This document shows, piece after piece, positions 14,579 to 23,593 of a stretch of DNA of 45,230 nt. The notes under the pieces are model-generated. The model was not told the origin of the DNA. It did no database searches and saw only the letters and a program-made list of their open reading frames with translations. Numbering within the stretch: position 1 is the stretch's first letter; each line of letters starts with the position of its first letter. This DNA is from a candidate division FCPU426 bacterium (GTDB lineage Bacteria > Oederibacteriota > Muellerivitia > Muellerivitales > Muellerivitaceae). The DNA is taken from NCBI GenBank assembly GCA_003152075.1, contig PLZG01000040.1, forward strand, positions 1,845 through 47,074, in the 5' to 3' direction. A program made the position numbers and the translations under genes.

Positions 14579-14872
14579 CTAATTCTTTCGGAAAGGGGCG
14601 GGCTCGCCGTTTAGTTTGAGTAAATTTTGGCTCGCCAAATTCCCGATAGCGTCCAGCGCCATTTGGGCGTCCTCCCCCTCGGCGACGACTTCAAGCTTCG
14701 TTCCCTTGGCGTCGATCAGGGCCAATATTCCCATGAAGCTTTTTGCGTCCACGGTTACGACGCCCTTCTGGACCGTGATTCGTGAATTAAAACCGATGGC
14801 GACCTGCTGAAGATCGCTTAAAAACTTCAAATAAAGTTCGGATTTGTTTGAAATGGTGATCTTACTGGTCAT
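14579..14872 (-). CDS. HPr-like protein lacking the phosphorylatable histidine
   Basis: A 97-residue protein with the HPr fold pattern: KITISNKSELYLKFLSDL, GFNSRITVQKGVVTVDAKSFMGILAL, then the final DAQMALDAI helix. In PTS HPr the active-site motif GLHARPA supplies His15; here the matching positions read SELYLKF, with no His. The Ser46 region is kept as AKSFMGIL (Ser45). This resembles Crh of Bacillus, which has Gln at position 15 and works only as a regulator. I infer a regulatory, not sugar-transporting, role. No PTS enzymes or HPr kinase are in the window. ATG with AAAGGAG. Confidence 0.85.
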   Translation of the reverse strand: MTSKITISNKSELYLKFLSDLQQVAIGFNSRITVQKGVVTVDAKSFMGILALIDAKGTKLEVVAEGEDAQMALDAIGNLASQNLLKLNGEPAPFRKN

Positions 14873-15009
14873 TTGTCTTTCTCCTTTGCGTATGGGTTGA
14901 ATAAATTTCCGTGTAAGCCGGAATAGCGGGACGTTTCCAAGCTTTGGGTTGGAACGTTTTTGGAATTCCGGGGCCGTGCGCGATCCCGGATTAGGTTGTC
15001 AGCGGTAAA

Positions 15010-15366
15010 TCAAATTCTGAGGGAAACCGAATCTCCGGAGGGAAAAACCGCGCGCGCAAAACCCGAATGAAAATCCATTGCCAAAAATTTTCTTGGAAAG
15101 AAACCCTTTCCAAATATCCCGGGGCTGGAATGCGGCAAGAGAACCGGGCTGGTCTTGTCTTGATCCAGGGCCTGGACGTCTAATTGGTGGATCAAATGCC
15201 TGGAAGAATGGTGTCCGGCTGCCCCATTGGCATAAACACAAGTGGTGAAATTACGGGAGACATGCAATCCGAAAGCCAAGAGCTGGCGGCAGGCGAAAGG
15301 GACAAGGACGGCAACGATTATAAGAATTAAGAATTTTTTGCGGGATGATTTAAGTCTGCTTATCAT
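15010..15366 (-). CDS. Hypothetical membrane-anchored or secreted protein
   Basis: A 118-residue protein with a basic N-terminus (RLKSSRKK) and one hydrophobic segment (about 12-32, LILIIVAVLVPFACRQLLAF), then an extracytoplasmic part with several His and Ser. The ATG at 15366 has an AAAGGTGA SD. No family recognised. The layout (short TM, then 80-90 polar residues) is shared with the gene at 23039-23371, though I see no convincing sequence identity. Confidence 0.6.
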   Translation of the reverse strand: MISRLKSSRKKFLILIIVAVLVPFACRQLLAFGLHVSRNFTTCVYANGAAGHHSSRHLIHQLDVQALDQDKTSPVLLPHSSPGIFGKGFFPRKFLAMDFHSGFARAVFPSGDSVSLRI

Positions 15367-15487
15367 GTTTTCACCTTTGCCGCCGCCAAATGGTAAATCA
15401 ACTCGTTCCCCTGAAATGTATATCTAAGTTTACAGCCATGGACGTTTTTTCCAATCGAACCCATCCCTCTTTCCACTCTTGGTCAAA

Positions 15488-15871
15488 CTAGTGGTTCGCG
15501 ACCAAGTAAACCGCCATCAGGAGGCCCACGAGGCACAACCCCAAGGCGATCCCGATACCCAAATAGGACGGCTTGATCTCGGGTGTTTCCCCGCGCTTTA
15601 GAACCGAAACAAACCGGACATAGTCGACCACTACCAAAAACTGAACCAGGACGCCCAGTAAAACCAAAAGGGTCCCGAACCACATGGACCAGCCCGTGGG
15701 TGGAGGCATCGGGGCATCCGTCCTCGCTTGGATCATCCGAAGGAACAAATTGAATCGTGCCACGACGAAACCAAACCCCATCAATGCCAAACCGGTCCTG
15801 ATCCAGGCGAGGAAAGTCCGTTCCTTGGCCCAAAATATCCGGGGGTCGGCCTCTTTAAATGATTTTTTCAT
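15488..15871 (-). CDS. DUF202 (YidH-like) inner-membrane protein
   Basis: About 127 residues with three predicted membrane segments. The opening DPRIFWAKERTFLAWIRTGLALMGFGFVVARF is typical of the DUF202/YidH family (a family motif stretch, split here by function: AKERTFLAWIRT is the conserved core). Function of the family is not established. Start uncertain: the ATG at 15871 has only a weak SD, and an ATG at 15991 would overlap the upstream gene's 3' end. The shorter form matches the family's usual N-terminus. Confidence 0.85.
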   Translation of the reverse strand: MKKSFKEADPRIFWAKERTFLAWIRTGLALMGFGFVVARFNLFLRMIQARTDAPMPPPTGWSMWFGTLLVLLGVLVQFLVVVDYVRFVSVLKRGETPEIKPSYLGIGIALGLCLVGLLMAVYLVANH

Positions 15872-15956
15872 TGATGGCTTTATGACGAATACCCCCGCTC
15901 GTTTTCCCGCATAAAGCACCCTTCTTAAAATTGGAAAGTCCGCGCCCCTTAGGCCG

Positions 15957-17345
15957 TTAGGCCGCTGTGGCGCTTTTTTCCGGTTTCCCATCCGCCTTGA
16001 AGGTCTCCACCGAGCCGTCTTGGAGGGTCAACAGGACTTTTAAACCCTTGCCCGAACCGGTAAACCGGACGCCCTTGATCCCGCTTCCCAGATAAACGGG
16101 CTTGAAGGATTTCGAGACGTTGTCGAAAAGAAAGGCGTCTCCCGATTCCCCCATGATCTTCACACAACGGCTGCTGGTTTCGCTTTGGAAAACAATCTCA
16201 CCCTGTAAAGATGACTGCCTATCGGAGGATTCATTGGCTTGGTTTGGCAGTTCGCCGCCGGTGGCCTCGTTGGAATAGTCGTCACCGGACTGGCCGTCGT
16301 TCCCCGGGGATTGCTGATAATTGCCGTTATCCCCGTTTTGGGCGTAGCCGCCGTTCGAGCCGTCGTTGTTGGACTGGTTTGCCGGAACGTAATCGCCGTT
16401 GTTGTAGAGATAAGTCACGTTCACGTTATAGGGGTTCTGCCACCACCAGTTGCCATCATTCCAATAATCCCACCGGGCGAAACCGGAGTCATACCACCAC
16501 CAATCATTCCCGTAATAACAGCTCCAAAAACAGTTGCCATCCCCATACCAGCCGTACCAGTTGTAGCAGCCGTCGTAATAATGGCAATAATTCTGGCCGT
16601 TCCAATTGTGCCAATAATACTGCCCTCTCCTGTTTTCGGAATGATTAAAGCCGTTCACTTGGCTTCTGAAATTTCGATTGTTGGCGAATGTTGACATGTG
16701 GTTTCGGACAAATGCCGAATTCCGGGCTGGGGACACAGAGGAGGCACGAAGAGAGGCTCCTCTAGGCCCGGTCTTGGGATAGACAAGGGCCGGACGATTC
16801 CCTGAATGGGTCGGCATTTGAGTGCTTAGCTTGGACAGGGGAATGGATTTTACGCCCCTTGCCCGAAGGCTCTCCGGAACAGGTTGGGTACTGGCGTTGA
16901 AGCGGCTTTGGTTTCCGTTGAAACGGGAATAAGAATTTCCCCCCGTCCTTCTAGACCCATAGGCGTTTGAATAATTCTGATTCCGCCCGTGACCTTGCCC
17001 TAAAGGGTACTGGCCCCGGCTGCGGTAATTCGAATTGCCGTTCCAAGTCCTAGCCCCATTGGACCTTGTGGAATTTGAGTAGGAATGATAACCACTGGAA
17101 AAACGGCCGGTCGATTTGGAATCATTCGTTGAATTGTCGTTATGGGAGCCGCCGTTATTACTCCCGCCATTATTGGCAGTGCTCGAACCGCCGCTCCATC
17201 CCCCCCCACCTCCACGGTCGCCACCACCCCCGCCTCCACGATCGCCACCGCGACTACCGCCTCCGTCTCCCCCGCCCCGCTCGGCCAAAACCATTCCGCC
17301 GGGTAATAGTAAAACCGCCGCCAGGATCAACATTTTCTTTTTCAT
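15957..17345 (-). CDS. Secreted Gly/Asn-rich protein with Trp/Tyr/Cys-rich core
   Basis: A 462-residue secreted protein of unknown function. A signal peptide (KKKMLILAAVLLLPGG, ending VLA) is followed by Gly/Asp/Arg then Asn/Ser-rich low complexity (about 22-90) and a basic Ser/Arg/Asn region (90-240). A striking block of Trp, Tyr, Asn, Gly and Cys spans about 245-320 (WYGWYGDGNCFWSCYYG). An acidic Asn/Gln/Gly linker and a 65-residue C-terminal beta-type domain (about 393-455) follow. ATG at 17345 with AAAGGGG. Such composition suits an extracellular matrix, sheath or spore-coat-like material protein. Confidence 0.75.
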   Translation of the reverse strand: MKKKMLILAAVLLLPGGMVLAERGGGDGGGSRGGDRGGGGGGDRGGGGGWSGGSSTANNGGSNNGGSHNDNSTNDSKSTGRFSSGYHSYSNSTRSNGARTWNGNSNYRSRGQYPLGQGHGRNQNYSNAYGSRRTGGNSYSRFNGNQSRFNASTQPVPESLRARGVKSIPLSKLSTQMPTHSGNRPALVYPKTGPRGASLRASSVSPARNSAFVRNHMSTFANNRNFRSQVNGFNHSENRRGQYYWHNWNGQNYCHYYDGCYNWYGWYGDGNCFWSCYYGNDWWWYDSGFARWDYWNDGNWWWQNPYNVNVTYLYNNGDYVPANQSNNDGSNGGYAQNGDNGNYQQSPGNDGQSGDDYSNEATGGELPNQANESSDRQSSLQGEIVFQSETSSRCVKIMGESGDAFLFDNVSKSFKPVYLGSGIKGVRFTGSGKGLKVLLTLQDGSVETFKADGKPEKSATAA

Positions 17346-17462
17346 CGCGCCACCCCTTTGGGCCAAGGCCCACTACCACAATCCCTATATTAATTTAGAC
17401 GTTTTTACGCATCCAAAAGGTGCAAAACCGAAGATTACTTTTGAATCCCCCATTTCTAGGCT

Positions 17463-18800
17463 TTATTTCAAGTTTTCCGAAGTCCCCCCATTCAACAAGT
17501 ATCGGCTGACAGCTGCTGAGAAAAACCGCGTTTTGGTGTCCGCCGTTTGGATGTCCAAGTTGACCTTATCTTTTAACGCCTGCTGGAGGTCCGACAGGGG
17601 CCCCAGGAAGGACAGGTAGCGTTGTTTGGCCAAGGTTGCCGCTTTCACTGACCTTTCAGTTTCATCGCCCAGTATTTTCAATTCCTCCAGGGCCGCGCTG
17701 ACCTGTTCATCGTATTGGATGTTGAACTCTTTCAACGCCAACTGGTCGGCGGAAACTTCGGACTGCCGGGCCTCGGCCTCGGACCTGGCCGCTTTTTCCT
17801 GGGCGTCGATGCGGAAACCCTCGAAGAGAGGCAGGGATACCCCTACGAAAAGCGAGTAATCCTGGGCCGGCTCCAGGCGTGTACCGCTCAGGTATCCCGC
17901 GCTTCCCGCCACCTCCAGAACCGGCAGGTTTTGCGCCGAATATTTGGCGGTTGTCTCTTTGGCGGACTTGACCTCAAATTCCGCCTGGGTGATCAAGGGG
18001 CTTGGCCCCGTGGTCGTAAGATTGGTTGCTTCCTCTCCAGATAACTCCAATGGAGCGGGACAGGAAATGGTTTTGGCTTCCTGGCCGGTCAACAGGGCCA
18101 ACCGCTGGAGGGCCGCCTGGTATTGGAGCCCATAGTCCCCTGCTCGCAAGGCCGCATCGGCCAGTTGGTCCTCGATCAGGAGCCCTTGCACTTCCGAATA
18201 TTGCCCATTCCTCACGAACCGCTTGACGATATCCCGGATACCCGACAATTCATCCGCCAGTTTTTGCCAGGCCTCCTGGTCGCCCCGGACCCGGACCGCT
18301 TCCAGGTAAACCCTCAAAGCCTGCTGGTCCACTAACTCAGACTGTAGCTTGGTCCTTTCCTGGCTGGCCTGGTATTCGTAATGGGCCGCGGCCGACTGGT
18401 GCCAAACCGAAACATCGAGCAGGTCCCACTTGGCATAGGCGTCGGCGGCGGGTCCAGCCCGGTAGGGGGAAGCCGCCAAGCCGGGAAAGCCGTTTAAACC
18501 GGAGGTTCCGAAGCCCGACGACGAACCTGGGAAACCGTTGCTGGCCACCGCGTCCAAACCCAGGCTGGGAAAAAAACCGGAATCCGCGGCGCGCGTGAAT
18601 TCCCGGGATTCATTTTCCCGGGAAACCGAAGCCTTCAAGGAAGGGCTTTCCTTTTCCGCCAACCGCAAAACCTCCCCTAACGTTAGTTCCTTCGGCTTTG
18701 TTTCCTGGCCATAAACCCTCGGGCCCAACGCCAATAAGGCAAGGGCACCCAAACTCAAAATCAAACGAGACAAACCTTTGCGTTTTTGATTACTTCTCAT
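17463..18800 (-). CDS. TolC-family outer-membrane efflux protein
   Basis: A 445-residue protein with a signal peptide ending near PRVYG, then two long coiled-coil repeats typical of TolC/OEP channels (ELTLGEVLRLAEKESPSL at the first repeat, SPLITQAEFEVKSAKE at the second). It forms the outer-membrane duct of tripartite pumps. The ATG at 18800 has GAGGAGGG and overlaps the stop of the RND gene by 11 nt, indicating translational coupling. The C-terminus ends in a short Asn/Gly/Ser segment. Confidence 0.9.
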   Translation of the reverse strand: MRSNQKRKGLSRLILSLGALALLALGPRVYGQETKPKELTLGEVLRLAEKESPSLKASVSRENESREFTRAADSGFFPSLGLDAVASNGFPGSSSGFGTSGLNGFPGLAASPYRAGPAADAYAKWDLLDVSVWHQSAAAHYEYQASQERTKLQSELVDQQALRVYLEAVRVRGDQEAWQKLADELSGIRDIVKRFVRNGQYSEVQGLLIEDQLADAALRAGDYGLQYQAALQRLALLTGQEAKTISCPAPLELSGEEATNLTTTGPSPLITQAEFEVKSAKETTAKYSAQNLPVLEVAGSAGYLSGTRLEPAQDYSLFVGVSLPLFEGFRIDAQEKAARSEAEARQSEVSADQLALKEFNIQYDEQVSAALEELKILGDETERSVKAATLAKQRYLSFLGPLSDLQQALKDKVNLDIQTADTKTRFFSAAVSRYLLNGGTSENLK

Positions 18801-21800
18801 TTTTTCCCTCCTCGTAATAAGCGCTATGGGGATCGATTGGGTCAAGGGAAGCCGTATAGGTGGGCTTGTCATGGTGCCAAAGGGCGTAAATAACCGGCAT
18901 GATCAGCAGGGTGGTCACCGTCGAACCCATGAGCCCTCCAATGACGGCCCGGGCCAAAGGCGCCGTCTGCTGGCCGCTGTCACTCAAGCCCAGCGCCATG
19001 GGGATCATCCCGACGATCATGGCGATGGCCGTCATCAGCACCGGCCTCAAGCGGCTTTGCGCTCCATAAACCGCCGACTCCCAGGAATGCTTGCCCGATC
19101 GCCTGGTCAAGTCCGCGAAAGTCACCAGAAGGATGGAATTAGCCACTGACACCCCGACCGACATGATGGACCCCATGAAGGATTCGATATTCAGGGTCGA
19201 CCCGCTGAAATAAAGAACGATCAAGGCCCCCGAAAGGACAGCCGGCACGTTGGAAATGACAATCAAGGCGATGGGGAAAGACTCGAAACTTCCGGCCAAA
19301 AGAAGAAGAATAACCACAATGGCGAAAGCCAAGCCCGCGATAAGCCCATTGGTCATTTCGGTCAAGGTCTTAACCTGTCCCCTCACCCACATTTGGATTC
19401 CCTTGGGTAATGCCTTGCGAATAGGTTTGAGGATTTCCTCCAACTTACCCGCGGCGTGTCCCAGGTCTAACCCCTGAAGGTTGGCCTGGACCGAGGCCAT
19501 GCGGACGCTGTTATACCGGTCGTATTCCGCGACTTCGGTCCCTGGTTTCACCTCGGCGAAGGCCGAAAGGGGAATGGCGCCTGAGTTGACGGGGATTGGC
19601 ACCCGTTTCAGGTCCTCGATGGATTTGACGTCGTCGGAAGGCACCTGCACCTGAACCTGGTAGTTCACCCCGTCCTTGACGTCTTCCCAGAAGTTGGGCA
19701 GGGTGAAACGACTGGAGGAAGTCACGGGAACCAGCGCCCTTCCGATATCCGTGACGTGCACACCCCGAAGGCCCGCCTTTTGCCGGTCCACGTTCACTTC
19801 CAGGGTTGGATAGTCCCAGGGCTGGCCGTATTGGATATCCCGGATGGCCGGCTGGCCCGCCAAAGCCTGCTTGATTTGGGTCGCCACCTCCCGGTCCTTG
19901 TCCAGGTCGTGCCCGTTGATATCCACCTCAACCTGGGTGGGGGCGCCCTCGCTCATGACCTTGTCGATCAGGCCGCTGGGCTCAAAGGTCACTTTCGCGT
20001 CCGGCAGTTCTTTTTCAAAAACCGACCTCAGCTTTTCCCTCAACTCGGCAGTGGAAATCTTGGAGTCTTTCTTGAACGCCACCTGCAAGACCGCTTCCTG
20101 GGGGCCGGAAGTCCACAGGAGGATGGTGTTGACGGCATATTGGGTTGGCTGGGTTCCCACGTAACCCAATGAGGTATCAACGTTGTCCGGGCCCACCTCC
20201 CTTTTGATCAGGTCGATGACCTTCAAAAGGATCTTCTCGGTTTTGTCGATATGGGTTCCGGTTTCGGCGCGGACCCGCAGTTGGAGCTCGTGGCTTTCAA
20301 CCCTCGGGAAAATCTCCCGACCGATATGGGTTCCCAAAAAGCCGATGATGAGGGCGCAACCTAAGGCGTAGGCCCCGATGAATAGCCAGCGGAGGTTATA
20401 GATGGACTCCAGCATCCGGCCGTGGGTGCGCTTCATCTTGTCCAAGAACGTTTCCCCCTTACGGGACTGTCCATGCCCGTCCTTTAAAAGCCATGTTGCC
20501 AGGATAGGAACGAGCGTCATGGAAAGGAAAAAGGCCCAGATGATGGAAAACCCGACCGAAAGGGTCAGCGGCACGAAAAGGGCCTTAGACATTCCTTCCA
20601 TGAAAAAAGCCGGGATGAACACCGCTAAAATGCAAAGCATGGTGAGGAGGGCGGGGTTGAAAATCTCGCTGGTACCGTTGATGGCGGCGGTGGCCAGTTT
20701 TTCCCCTTTCGAGAGGCGCACGTGGATGTTCTCGATGGTGATGGTACTCTCATCCACCAAAATGCCGATGGCAAGGGCCAGCCCCCCCAGTGTCATGATA
20801 TTGATGGATTGGCCCGTGATCTTCAGGCACAAGACCGCCCCCATCAGGGCCAGCGGGATGTTGATGACCACGATCAGGGCGCTTCGCCAGTCCTGGAGGA
20901 AAAGCAGCACCATAAGCCCGGTCAGGAGGGCTCCCACAATCCCCTCAAAGGAGAGGGACTTGATGGAGTCCTTGACCACCCCCGACTGGTCGAACTTGTA
21001 ACCCACTTTGATATCGTCGGGCAGGACGTCCTGAAACAGGGGGATATTGTCCTTGATTTCCTTGACCACGGTGAGGGTCGACGCGTCGGAACGCTTGATG
21101 ACCGGTAGGTAGACGGTGCGCTTTCCGTTCAGGAGAGCGTAGCCCGTCGCGATATCGGAGGAGTCCTTGACTACGCCGATGTCGCTCACAAAGACCGTTG
21201 GGTAGGTTCCCAGGCGGATGGGCACCTTCAGGAGGTCGTCGATGTTGCGGACGATGGAATTCATGGGCACGGTGGGATAACTGTCCCCGATTTTTATTTT
21301 TCCCGAAGGCTCAATCTGATTGGCCTTGGCCAGGGCCTGAACCACGTCCTCGGGGGAGAGGTTGTATTGTTGGAGGCGCTTGGGGTCCACCTCGATGACG
21401 ATGGCGCGGGGGCTTGACCCGAAATGGTCCGACACGAACACCCCGGGCAGGTTGGCCACCAGAGGCCTCACGTAGACGTGCACATAGTCCTCGATGTCCT
21501 CCAGGCTGCGGGCCGGGCTGGAAAAAACCAGGTCCCCTACGGGCAGGTTGCCGCTGTCAAAACGCAGGATGAGGGGCGGCAGGGTGCCCGGAGGCATGGC
21601 CTTGAGGGCCCTCGTGGAGCGGGAAACCACCTCGCCCATTGCGGCGGGCATATTGGTGTCCGGGTGGAATTGGAGCTTGATCATCGTTACTTCGCCGATG
21701 CTTTTGGACTCCATATGCTCAATCCCGTTCACGTAGGAAAACTGCTTCTCGAAATTGTAGGCGAAGAAGCTTTCCATCTGGGCAGGGTCCATCCCCCCGT

Positions 21801-22002
21801 AGGGCGCCACCACGTAAATGCTGGGGGTGCCCAGGCTGGGGAAGATATCGAACTTCATGTGAAACAGGCTGTTCACCGCCCCTAAAACGAGGGCGATGGA
21901 TAAAACCACCATGGTGATGGGGCGCCGCATGGCCAATTGAACCATGCCGACGCGGAAAACGCGTTCAGCTGTTATTTTTTTCAAACGATGGATGGATGCC
22001 AT
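18790..22002 (-). CDS. RND-family efflux pump, inner-membrane subunit (AcrB/CzcA superfamily)
   Basis: A 1070-residue RND transporter with the two-fold repeat (TM1, large periplasmic loop, TM2-6; then TM7-12). The proton-relay helix TM4 reads GGLALAIGILVDESTITIENI, with Asp-Glu where drug pumps have Asp-Asp; the second half has SVGVSVANSILLVTFADL. It should expel a substrate by proton antiport through the downstream TolC. The periplasmic adaptor (membrane fusion protein) normally encoded alongside is missing. ATG with AGGAGGTAAGG. Substrate unknown; metal versus organic cannot be decided. Confidence 0.93.
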   Translation of the reverse strand: MASIHRLKKITAERVFRVGMVQLAMRRPITMVVLSIALVLGAVNSLFHMKFDIFPSLGTPSIYVVAPYGGMDPAQMESFFAYNFEKQFSYVNGIEHMESKSIGEVTMIKLQFHPDTNMPAAMGEVVSRSTRALKAMPPGTLPPLILRFDSGNLPVGDLVFSSPARSLEDIEDYVHVYVRPLVANLPGVFVSDHFGSSPRAIVIEVDPKRLQQYNLSPEDVVQALAKANQIEPSGKIKIGDSYPTVPMNSIVRNIDDLLKVPIRLGTYPTVFVSDIGVVKDSSDIATGYALLNGKRTVYLPVIKRSDASTLTVVKEIKDNIPLFQDVLPDDIKVGYKFDQSGVVKDSIKSLSFEGIVGALLTGLMVLLFLQDWRSALIVVINIPLALMGAVLCLKITGQSINIMTLGGLALAIGILVDESTITIENIHVRLSKGEKLATAAINGTSEIFNPALLTMLCILAVFIPAFFMEGMSKALFVPLTLSVGFSIIWAFFLSMTLVPILATWLLKDGHGQSRKGETFLDKMKRTHGRMLESIYNLRWLFIGAYALGCALIIGFLGTHIGREIFPRVESHELQLRVRAETGTHIDKTEKILLKVIDLIKREVGPDNVDTSLGYVGTQPTQYAVNTILLWTSGPQEAVLQVAFKKDSKISTAELREKLRSVFEKELPDAKVTFEPSGLIDKVMSEGAPTQVEVDINGHDLDKDREVATQIKQALAGQPAIRDIQYGQPWDYPTLEVNVDRQKAGLRGVHVTDIGRALVPVTSSSRFTLPNFWEDVKDGVNYQVQVQVPSDDVKSIEDLKRVPIPVNSGAIPLSAFAEVKPGTEVAEYDRYNSVRMASVQANLQGLDLGHAAGKLEEILKPIRKALPKGIQMWVRGQVKTLTEMTNGLIAGLAFAIVVILLLLAGSFESFPIALIVISNVPAVLSGALIVLYFSGSTLNIESFMGSIMSVGVSVANSILLVTFADLTRRSGKHSWESAVYGAQSRLRPVLMTAIAMIVGMIPMALGLSDSGQQTAPLARAVIGGLMGSTVTTLLIMPVIYALWHHDKPTYTASLDPIDPHSAYYEEGKNEK

Positions 22003-22056
22003 TTTTCCTTACCTCCTGTGGATTTGTGTGTCAGAGTAGGTGATTAAGAAAAAACG

Positions 22057-22770
22057 TCACTCCACAAGGTTTTCGACCTTTTGTTTTTGTTCATCCTTTT
22101 CTTTTTTCTCCAATTCCGGCCCTTTCTTTTTGTTTTGCTCCCATTCCATGTAAGCGTTATTCCCAAAATAATCCTCGGAGGCGTAAATCAGGTAACCGCC
22201 CCAGGGCCCTTGATAGCCCCCATAGTCATAGTAGGTATAACTTTTCACGAGATAGATCCGGGTCGATTTGCTTTTCGGATAACGGATAAAATCAAGGTCC
22301 TTGTATTCGGTCCCCGAGTTGGTGGTAATGCCCCAGTCCGCGACGAGGCTTTTCTTTTCGCCCGGCTTATATTTGGATTGGATTGTTTTTTGAACCTGGT
22401 CAATCTCTTCCTTGCCGAGGGGCGTGCAAGCCAGGCTTAATTTTCCGCCATAAAACACGAAGGTGGTGCCGTCTTCCCCGAGCCTGCCGGCGCTGAATTT
22501 CACCGGCCTCCGCGGGTCTTGCGCGCCGATCTCGTGAAAATCCATCATCAAATAATCAATCGCTTTAGCCGCCAAGGAGTCCAACCCGAAGGACGAATCC
22601 CCGATTATCCTCGCCCCCTTCATCGCTTTAAAATCCTCCAATGTAGTTCCCCAAGGCACTCCTTTGTAACCCTCCGCGCTACCGGTTTTGGCTTCCTCCG
22701 CTAAAACCGGAAAGGCCAGGATGATGAATAGGCCTGAAAGAAATAGTTTTTTAAGTGTTTTGAAACCCAT
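22057..22770 (-). CDS. Secreted hypothetical protein with GVPWGT motif
   Basis: A 237-residue protein with a signal peptide (LKKLFLSGLFIILAFPVLA). The mature start YKGVPWGTTLEDFKAMKG resembles small periplasmic proteins of unknown function, seen in deltaproteobacteria, that begin with a GxPWGTS-type motif. A Tyr/Gly-rich stretch (SYTYYDYGGYQGPWGG) and a highly charged Lys/Glu tail follow. ATG with GGAGG. It lies 54 nt upstream of the RND gene on the same strand, where an adaptor would be expected, but it has no hairpin or lipoyl-domain features of one. Confidence 0.8.
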   Translation of the reverse strand: MGFKTLKKLFLSGLFIILAFPVLAEEAKTGSAEGYKGVPWGTTLEDFKAMKGARIIGDSSFGLDSLAAKAIDYLMMDFHEIGAQDPRRPVKFSAGRLGEDGTTFVFYGGKLSLACTPLGKEEIDQVQKTIQSKYKPGEKKSLVADWGITTNSGTEYKDLDFIRYPKSKSTRIYLVKSYTYYDYGGYQGPWGGYLIYASEDYFGNNAYMEWEQNKKKGPELEKKEKDEQKQKVENLVE

Positions 22771-23038
22771 TGCTCAGCCTCCAAAAGGAATGATTTGACC
22801 TACTCCAAGCTCCATCTTTTCAACTCGGGGAAAAGGCGGGTTTATGACAAAACACTCCCCTCAATGCCCAGTTCGGGGAGGCATCCTTTGGGTTCACGGA
22901 TTGGATTTTTTTGATTTGTAGCTTTTGGAAAAGCCCGGGACCGGAACCCCTTAACGGCGGACCCGAAATTCGGGAAACAGGCCGGAGGGAACAGCCGGGG
23001 CTGTTCGATGAACCAAAGGAATTGTCAGGAGGAGAAAA
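22771..23038. other. Intergenic region with short hairpins
   Basis: About 270 nt with GC-rich inverted repeats (for example CCCGAAATTCGGG near 22964-22976) but no frame with SD support. I found nothing recognisable in it. Confidence 0.4.
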
Positions 23039-23371
23039 TCAGATTCTTAAAACGCTGGGACAGGCCGGAGGAAAGGAAGAAACCAGCAAGGACTTCACAC
23101 CGATATTCGAATGGTGATAATCTTCGTTATCGAATAAAAAGCGCGCAATGACCGGCTGGGCCAATTTCTCGTCGCTTTCTCTTTCGAATGAACAACGGTA
23201 TTGGGTTTGCGAATTATCGGAGGACTGGTTGAAAAATAAGGTTTTGGGGGAAAAAGCGGAAGAGGCGCTAAAAGAACCGGAAACATCCCGGCAATAGCGG
23301 TTGGTAATACTCGAATGGGAGGAAAATATGACGATGGCCGCGATAAGTAACCCACGGCACAATGCCTTCAA
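23039..23371 (-). CDS. Hypothetical membrane-anchored or secreted protein (TTG start)
   Basis: The frame opens at 23473, but no SD precedes its ATGs. The TTG at 23371 follows AAGGAG (23379-23384) with a 7-nt spacer and gives 110 residues: a short basic start (Lys-Ala-Leu-Cys-Arg), a hydrophobic segment (GLLIAAIVIFSSH) and a Ser/Gln/Arg-rich extracytoplasmic part with Cys and a His-His pair. No family recognised. A competing frame (23095-23355, same strand) lacks SD support. Confidence 0.5.
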   Translation of the reverse strand: MKALCRGLLIAAIVIFSSHSSITNRYCRDVSGSFSASSAFSPKTLFFNQSSDNSQTQYRCSFERESDEKLAQPVIARFLFDNEDYHHSNIGVKSLLVSSFPPACPSVLRI

Positions 23372-23593
23372 TCGGCTCTCCTTGGTAAAATCAAATAACA
23401 GAGCGGTATGCTTGCGTAGATTTAGGAATTCAAAGGTTTTAATCACGCTTAACCGGAAGAGATTCATACTCATTAAGACGTTTGAAAAGTATGGAAGGTT
23501 TCCGGTATTTTTTCAATAACCCCTTTGACAAGGCAAATCCCGCCTAAACAAAGGGATTAAGTGGCTCCCCAAGCCTTAATCTCCTTATTAAAA

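Noticed and set aside
16211-16694. Overlapping plus-strand frames of 145 and 151 aa in the Trp/Tyr-rich gene
   Set aside because: Low-complexity antisense shadows of the Gly/Asn/Trp-rich coding sequence.
23095-23355. 86-aa alternative minus-strand frame
   Set aside because: Overlaps the 23039-23371 frame, which has an SD-supported TTG; the alternative has no SD and no membrane or family pattern.
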